A stretch of DNA of 64,000 nt from an uncultured Eubacterium sp. (GTDB lineage: Bacteria > Bacillota > Clostridia > Lachnospirales > Lachnospiraceae): the NCBI GenBank assembly GCA_934322085.1, contig CAKRGF010000002.1:79228-143227 (forward strand). Direction: 5' to 3'. Within the stretch, counting starts at the first letter, position 1, and each line of letters begins with the position of its first letter. The notes beneath the pieces were generated by a model that had not been told where the DNA came from, searched no databases, and saw nothing but the letters and a program-made list of their open reading frames with translations. Below are positions 59,444 to 64,000 of the stretch, piece by piece. Both the position numbers and the translations under genes were made by a program.

Positions 59444-62074
59444 TTATTGTTCTTTTAAAATTTCCCGTATCGCCTGCTCTGAGCGTTTCACATCCGCTTC
59501 AAAATCTCTGGCAGACAAAAGCCTGCACCCGGCTCCGCGAATGATAATCTGCTCCAACCCATCAGATGTCGCAACAGTAATACGATATTTTTTACCATTT
59601 TCGTGAGCAAATTTTTCAATGTACTGGTCTGCGGTTTCCGCTTCTTTTGTGTAAACCACATGAATATTATGATAATCCAAAATTTCTGTTTTGTGGTTTG
59701 CCACACGGTACGCATCAAATACTAAAATCAGCTCACATTTATGAAAACCCTGATAATTACACAGGATATCCATCAGTTTTCCTCTTGCCGCCGCAATGTC
59801 GCTTTGCGCCAGCATTTTTAATTCTTCCCAGGCAAAGATAATATTATACCCGTCAACCAGCAGGTAATTAACATCCGGTATCTGTTTTTTTCTTGGCTTT
59901 GACAAACCAACCGGCTTTTCTTTGACAGAACTTACCCGCTTTGCAGAAATTCCTTTATGTAAAACACCTCCCTGCCTGCGGTTTGCAAAAGAGTTTCTTT
60001 CCAAAATGGAGTCAATCTCCGACACATCCAGCCATTCTTCTTCCTGCTTTTTCGGTTCTCTTTTTCCTGTCACGTCATTTTCCATTTCAGAAAAATCTTT
60101 GTTTGCCCGTTTTGATGTATCAATATGCATATAATCAAACACCTGATTCCATGGAACAAAAAATCCGGCACCATGCGCACAGAATACCGAACCACTTGGA
60201 TTTTTCACATCATGGTCGGCATCGTACTGTTTTGCGGCAATTACTTCATCTGCATTGTGGCACGGACGATATCCTAAAAGCGAGCAGAACAGCTGTCCAT
60301 GTCCTTTTGTGTAGGCGGTGACTTCCTGCGTATAATCCCGCATGGTACTGACAGGAGCTTCTCCGGTAAGAACTGCCATCGGTTGTGCCCCCTCGCCATT
60401 TGTCTGCGGTAAATTCTGCTGCAGGGTAAAGCTTCCCGCCATGCGCTCAATATCTGTCATTGCCCGTCCAATTGATGTTTCCGGCACGATAAGACGATAT
60501 TCATAATACGGCTCTAACAAAACAGATTTTGTCTGCATCAGTCCCTGACGCACGGCACGATAAGTCGCCTCACGGAAATCGCCGCCCTCGGTATGTTTAT
60601 TATGCGCTCTGCCGGCAATTAATGTAAGTTTTACATCGGTAAGTCCGGCTCCCGTAAGCACACCTTTATGTTCTTTTTCTGCCAAATGCGTCAGAATCAG
60701 CCGCTGCCAGTTTTTATCCAGCTTATCTTCACTGCAGTCTGTCGCAATCTGCACACCGCTCCCCACGGCAAGCGGCTCCATCCACAGATGAACTTCCGCA
60801 TAGTGCCGCAACGGCTCATAATGCCCGACACCCTCGACTGGCTCGCAAATCGCCTCTTTGTAAACAATGTTGCCGGTTCCAAATGTAACAGAAACACCGT
60901 ACCGTTCCAAAATCCACCGCTTAATGATTTCAATCTGAACTTCTCCCATCACCTGGGCGTGAATTTCCTGTAATTCCTCATTCCAGACAATGTGGAGTGC
61001 CGGTTCCTCTTCCTCAATCTCACGAAGTTTTGGAAGCATTTTTGCCGGTTCTTCTCCATTCGGGAATAAAATGCGGTAAGTCAGTACCGGCTCCAATACC
61101 GGTGCACCGCTGTCAAATTCTGCTCCAAGTCCCTCCCCGGGATACGTCTTTGTAAGTCCGGTCAGCGCACAAATCATACCCGGAACTGCTTGTGCCACAG
61201 TCTCAAAACGGCTTCCGGAATACACACGGATTTGATTGATTTTTTCTGTCCACTCTCCCTTTTTGTCAGACAGTTCCATACGCGGTTTTAACTGCCCTCC
61301 GGTCACTTTGACATAAGAAAGTCTGGCTCCTTTATCATCGCGCATTATTTTAAACACTTTTGCCCCAAACACCTCATCGTAAGATGGCTCCAAAAGAAAT
61401 GTCTGCATTACCTCCAGTAAATGCTTAACGCCTTCCATCCGCAGTGCCGAACCAAACACACAAGGAAAAATCTTTCTCTCGCTGATTTTTTCTGCTATCT
61501 GCGAAACTGACACTTCCCCCTCTTCTAAATACTGATTCAGCATTTCTTCTTCGCAAAGAGAAACCTGCTCATAAAATTCTTCACTTTGTAAATCTGAAAA
61601 ATCTGTCACCGAAGAATTTAGTTTTGCCTGAAGTTCTCCTAAAATAAATTCTTTTTCCGTCCCCGGCTGGTCCATCTTATTCACAAAAAGGAAAACCGGA
61701 ATCTGATATTTTTCTAAAAGTTTCCACAGTGTCTGTGTATGTCCCTGCACCCCATCCGGTCCGCTAATCACTAACACGGCATAATCAAGAACCTGTAGTG
61801 TCCTCTCCATCTCCGCCGAAAAATCGATATGCCCCGGCGTATCCAATAACGTCACCTGCATATCCTCCCACGAAAAAACAGCCTGCTTGGAAAAAATCGT
61901 AATACCTCTCTCTTTTTCCATCTCAAATGTATCTAAGTAGGCGTCACCTTTGTCCACTCGTCCCGGATTTTTCAACACTCCCGCCTGATATAAAAGGGCT
62001 TCTGACAGCGTTGTTTTTCCCGCATCTACATGTGCCAACAACCCAATACAAACATTTTTCTTGTCTTTGTTCAT
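59444..62074 (-). CDS. Tet(M)-like translational GTPase fused to a YacP/Rae1-type NYN nuclease domain
   Basis: About 876 residues. The first ~660 form an EF-G/Tet(M)-like protein: AHVDAGKTTL (G1), RGITIF (G2), DTPGHIDF (G3), NKMD (G4), then domains II-V, with VGHYEPLRHYAEVHL and GEAPVSTMRDYTQEVTAYTKGHG near the end. A linker of about 75 residues leads to a C-terminal NYN domain (about 735-876; LLVDGYNIIFAWEEL, LILVFDAYR, ITVATSDGLEQI) that keeps the acidic residues of the Rae1/YacP family, which cuts mRNA in the ribosomal A site. Start at the ATG ending at 62074. Ribosome rescue or protection is likely; tetracycline resistance should not be assumed. Tet(M) itself is about 639 residues. Confidence 0.85.
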   Translation of the reverse strand: MNKDKKNVCIGLLAHVDAGKTTLSEALLYQAGVLKNPGRVDKGDAYLDTFEMEKERGITIFSKQAVFSWEDMQVTLLDTPGHIDFSAEMERTLQVLDYAVLVISGPDGVQGHTQTLWKLLEKYQIPVFLFVNKMDQPGTEKEFILGELQAKLNSSVTDFSDLQSEEFYEQVSLCEEEMLNQYLEEGEVSVSQIAEKISERKIFPCVFGSALRMEGVKHLLEVMQTFLLEPSYDEVFGAKVFKIMRDDKGARLSYVKVTGGQLKPRMELSDKKGEWTEKINQIRVYSGSRFETVAQAVPGMICALTGLTKTYPGEGLGAEFDSGAPVLEPVLTYRILFPNGEEPAKMLPKLREIEEEEPALHIVWNEELQEIHAQVMGEVQIEIIKRWILERYGVSVTFGTGNIVYKEAICEPVEGVGHYEPLRHYAEVHLWMEPLAVGSGVQIATDCSEDKLDKNWQRLILTHLAEKEHKGVLTGAGLTDVKLTLIAGRAHNKHTEGGDFREATYRAVRQGLMQTKSVLLEPYYEYRLIVPETSIGRAMTDIERMAGSFTLQQNLPQTNGEGAQPMAVLTGEAPVSTMRDYTQEVTAYTKGHGQLFCSLLGYRPCHNADEVIAAKQYDADHDVKNPSGSVFCAHGAGFFVPWNQVFDYMHIDTSKRANKDFSEMENDVTGKREPKKQEEEWLDVSEIDSILERNSFANRRQGGVLHKGISAKRVSSVKEKPVGLSKPRKKQIPDVNYLLVDGYNIIFAWEELKMLAQSDIAAARGKLMDILCNYQGFHKCELILVFDAYRVANHKTEILDYHNIHVVYTKEAETADQYIEKFAHENGKKYRITVATSDGLEQIIIRGAGCRLLSARDFEADVKRSEQAIREILKEQ

Positions 62075-62108
62075 ATGCAAAAGCCCCCTTCCTAAGTCAT
62101 AATGAGTT

Positions 62109-62137
62109 ATTATAACATAAAAAGGGGGGAAGGTCGA
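62109..62137 (-). promoter_or_regulatory. Probable promoter of the GTPase/NYN gene
   Basis: Minus strand TCGACC (62132-62137), 17-bp spacer, TATAAT (62109-62114), about 35 nt before the start codon. The -35 is weak. Confidence 0.45.
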
Positions 62138-62239
62138 TATTTTTGTTGAGTAGTTTGTGTCAATTGTTCGTTAGCACTTTTTTGTTTTCCGATGTATTAC
62201 ATGCTTTGCTCTTGGTTATACCGTTGGTTCTAAGAGCAA

Positions 62240-62291
62240 TGATAAAACACAAAAATGACCGCCCAGTCCTGAGAAACTTAGCGATCATTTT
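62240..62291 (-). terminator. Terminator for leftward transcription from the kinase gene
   Basis: AAAATGACCGC (62252-62262) pairs with GCGATCATTTT (62281-62291), followed on the minus strand by TTTTTGTGTTTT. The rest of 62292-62452 shows only a small GCTAACCG/CGGTAGC hairpin and no gene. Confidence 0.55.
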
Positions 62292-62452
62292 GTAAAAAAA
62301 TAATCAGGCTAACCGTCTATCGGTAGCACTTTTTCTATCACTATATTAACATCAAACTAGAATTATGTCAAACATCTATTATCCATCGATATTTTATTTC
62401 AAAATTCAGAATATCATCAAACATATAACTTTTTATACAATAACAATCTTCC

Positions 62453-62650
62453 TGTTGACCTGATTTCAAAAAACTTCATTTACAGTCATTTATTTTCATT
62501 ATTTTTATGACCTATTTTATTAAAACTCTTTTTACGGTCAACACTTACTCGGAAAATGGTTGACTGCATTTGTAACTTTTTCAAATCCAGTCAACAAATT
62601 AGCATCATCATTTTCTTTTTCCCGCAACACGGTCAGCTACTATAAATACC
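62453..62650. repeat. Palindromic GTTGACTG repeat module, copy A
   Basis: About 198 bp with no ORF. Contains TGTTGACCTGATTTC, ACAGTCATTTATTTTCATT, TATGACCTATTTT and a hairpin GGTTGACTGCATTTG/CAAATCCAGTCAAC (62558-62596). The same blocks recur at 63389-63668. It lies 3' of the leftward kinase gene. Confidence 0.75.
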
Positions 62651-62761
62651 TATCCTCCTCCCTTTGGGAAAGAAAAAGATGCGTTGCACGAACCGACTGC
62701 TCCCAAACTTTTATAAGATTTGTCAACAATTTAGTTATTCTTTCGGAAACTTCGTATATTT

Positions 62762-63364
62762 TCATATTCCGTAACGATACTCCTTTTCGTCTTTTTCATT
62801 TGCAGCAATGTGATATCTCTCAATCACCATATCTGCTACTTCATCTGGCAAAAGATTTGTGTTATCAATTTTTATATGATTATCAAATAAGATTTCTCCA
62901 TCTTTCGTATTCAGTTGATGTCTTTGTGCATCCCTAAGTAAATTCTCTCTACTCCATTTTACATCACGTTTGGATGCCTTTCTTTCCATTCTGTGCGGTG
63001 TCAGATTGCGCTCTAAACAAGTCTCTAAATCTGCACTAAGCTCCACAAAATAAAATTTTCCACCGCTTTTTACAAATTGGTTTTCCAAATTTTTCAAATA
63101 ATCAATTTCTTTCTGTAATTCAAACGCAGCAACATAAGTAAATATCATATCCACATTATGTTTAACTGCCAGTTGAAATGCTTTTTCTCTAATATAAAAA
63201 TTAAATTCCTTCTGTGCAGGTGTAGCGAATCCAAATATCTTATCTGATATTTCAATACTGTCATGATTCATCATCATGTTGTATTTCAGTTTATCTCTCA
63301 AACTCTCTGCTACCGTCATTTTTCCAACTGCCTGCGGTCCACATACTATAATTAAATTAGCCAT
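62762..63364 (-). CDS. P-loop kinase-like ATPase (AAA_33 type)
   Basis: About 200 residues. N-terminal strand and Walker A loop LIIVCGPQAVGKMTVAESL, a conserved NHDSIEI segment, VDMIFTYVAAF as the probable Walker B strand, and a lid region rich in arginine (ERNLTPHRMERKASKRDVKW). Resembles small kinases acting on nucleosides, antibiotics or unknown small molecules; the substrate cannot be told. Start at the ATG ending at 63364 with AAAGGA upstream. Flanked on both sides by copies of the GTTGACTG repeat module, hinting that it moves as a unit. Confidence 0.75.
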   Translation of the reverse strand: MANLIIVCGPQAVGKMTVAESLRDKLKYNMMMNHDSIEISDKIFGFATPAQKEFNFYIREKAFQLAVKHNVDMIFTYVAAFELQKEIDYLKNLENQFVKSGGKFYFVELSADLETCLERNLTPHRMERKASKRDVKWSRENLLRDAQRHQLNTKDGEILFDNHIKIDNTNLLPDEVADMVIERYHIAANEKDEKEYRYGI

Positions 63365-63388
63365 ATTCTTTCCTTTCATCCGGTTATG

Positions 63389-63523
63389 CTGTTGACCTGA
63401 TTCCAAAAAACTCCATTTACAGCCACCCATATCTGCATTTTTACTTGACCTATTTTCGTTGTTTTCTTATTTAGGTCAACCTTTTCGATTTATTTGTTGA
63501 CTGAAATTAACATTATCGCAAAA
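63389..63523. repeat. Palindromic GTTGACTG repeat module, copy B1 (diverged)
   Basis: Begins TGTTGACCTGATTCC as in copy A, followed by a diverged body with its own hairpin TTGACCTA/TAGGTCAA. Tandem with copy B2. Lies upstream of the kinase gene. Confidence 0.65.
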
Positions 63524-63668
63524 ACAGTCATTTATTTTCATTATTTTTATGACCTATTTTGTTAAAACTCTCTTGGCAGTCAACGATTATCTGTAAAATG
63601 GTTGACTGCATTTGTTATACTAGCAAATACAGTCAACCATTTCTTTTTCCACAACATGGTTAGTTATA
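63524..63668. repeat. Palindromic GTTGACTG repeat module, copy B2
   Basis: Over about 95 bp nearly identical to copy A (ACAGTCATTTATTTTCATT through GGTTGACTGCATTTG). Its hairpin is longer: AAATGGTTGACTGCATTTG (63597-63615) with CAAATACAGTCAACCATTT, 18 of 19 paired. Ends next to the stop of the 63676 gene. Confidence 0.75.
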
Positions 63669-63675
63669 AATCCCA

Positions 63676-64000
63676 TCATCTTTTCTTATAAAGAATCAAC
63701 TCCGGATTTTTTCCTTCTGCCTCATATGTGCAAATCATTATAAAATCCATATTCGCTAAAATACCAAAACATCTGTCATCACCGAATTCGGATTCTAACT
63801 GATTTCCCAAATATGTTGTCTGGTCGTTTAAGAACTTAACACTTGCACCACTTGGTAATGGATATGCCAAGTTCACATAGGCTCCAACCAATGCATTCAG
63901 CCTTTCAACCTTTGGCATCCCTTCAATATGAAGCTCATTGATTTCTTTAATCAGCTGTTCCTTGAACATTTCAAACTGCCCATCATCGCTAAGCTGTTCA
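63676..64000 (-). CDS. Uncharacterised protein, 5' end outside the window
   Basis: The frame is open to the window edge. An ATG ending at 63969 would give 97 residues, but no ribosome site precedes it and the upstream codons (EQLSDDGQFE) read on smoothly, so I take this as the C-terminal part of a longer protein. Visible: helices MFKEQLIKEINELHIEGMPK and VERLNALVGAYVNLAYPL, then strands FGILANMDFIMICTYE and PELILYKKR. Family not recognised. Confidence 0.5.
   Translation of the reverse strand, partial: EQLSDDGQFEMFKEQLIKEINELHIEGMPKVERLNALVGAYVNLAYPLPSGASVKFLNDQTTYLGNQLESEFGDDRCFGILANMDFIMICTYEAEGKNPELILYKKR

Noticed and set aside
59444..62074. Calling the GTPase a tetracycline-resistance gene
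   Set aside because: The fusion to a NYN domain, the length and the housekeeping-type neighbours (thioredoxin) do not support a resistance determinant. Only family resemblance to Tet(M) is seen.
62560..62937. Plus-strand ORF of 125 codons
   Set aside because: It overlaps the repeat module and the 3' end of the minus-strand kinase gene, has no ribosome site, and its composition does not look like a protein.
62453..63668. Integron attC sites and gene cassettes
   Set aside because: The palindromes end in GTTGAC, not the GTTRRRY/RYYYAAC core pair, no integrase is in the window, and the modules are tandem on one side. The cassette-like look is kept only as an observation.

Overview
The window looks like a chromosomal segment of a low-GC anaerobic Firmicute, most probably a gut Lachnospiraceae (Clostridia). 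Supporting signs are a trimeric HymABC-type [FeFe] hydrogenase, a cellobiose-phosphorylase (GH94) locus under a LacI repressor, a split transketolase, BIG2 and leucine-rich-repeat surface proteins, a tiny four-cysteine DUF6472-like protein, strong AGGAGG ribosome sites and several GTG/TTG starts. The assignment rests on gene content only. Most genes are on the minus strand. I see no tRNA, rRNA or CRISPR array.

Layout. 1-3.9 kb: ECF sigma factor with its DUF4367 partner, then an operon of transaldolase-like aldolase and two-piece transketolase. 4-9 kb: an aryl-sulfotransferase-like propeller protein translationally coupled to an EAL phosphodiesterase, and a beta-CASP metallo-beta-lactamase protein. 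9-10.7 kb (plus strand): AlkD-like glycosylase and carbamate kinase. 11-20 kb: a tight minus cluster running from an AraC regulator through a glycosidase-like protein, PAP2 phosphatase, ABC ATPase, a LolA/LppX-like anchored protein, two ABC-2 permeases, the DUF6472 protein and an M15 peptidase. 20-23.3 kb: an AlbA/ATPase regulator gene broken by an IS110-family element whose insertion point can be placed to the base. 23.5-27.6 kb: hymABC hydrogenase. 27.8-35.1 kb: sugar ABC importer, LacI regulator and, divergently, a GH94 phosphorylase with an elaborate structured leader. 35-43.7 kb: five-gene ABC exporter operon that includes a DUF1854 protein and two zinc-ribbon exporters. 43.9-48.6 kb: MMPL transporter, heptad-repeat surface protein and TetR regulator. 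48.8-51.9 kb: AgrA/AgrC-like two-component system with a truncated LytTR domain, plus an LRR lipoprotein. 52-62 kb: intracellular-type subtilase, glycogen phosphorylase, surface proteins, thioredoxin and a Tet(M)-like GTPase fused to a Rae1/YacP-type NYN nuclease. 62-64 kb: a P-loop kinase and a partial ORF flanked by a repeated palindromic module.

How the parts work together. The GH94/ABC/LacI locus imports and phosphorolyses a beta-glucoside, probably cellobiose or a short cellodextrin. Glycogen phosphorylase and the transketolase/aldolase genes feed the same sugar-phosphate pool, and the hydrogenase disposes of the reductant. Several envelope systems (two ABC exporter sets, MMPL, M15, PAP2, LRR and BIG2 proteins) dominate the rest.

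Most notable observations: (1) the IS110 element, for which donor guides and one target guide of its bridge RNA can be read directly in the non-coding left end; (2) a pair of ~145-bp hairpin repeats whose stems covary around a fixed loop; (3) a four-way-junction leader RNA upstream of the phosphorylase; (4) a near-consensus LytTR operator in front of a response regulator that has lost most of its LytTR domain; (5) the Tet(M)-like/NYN fusion.
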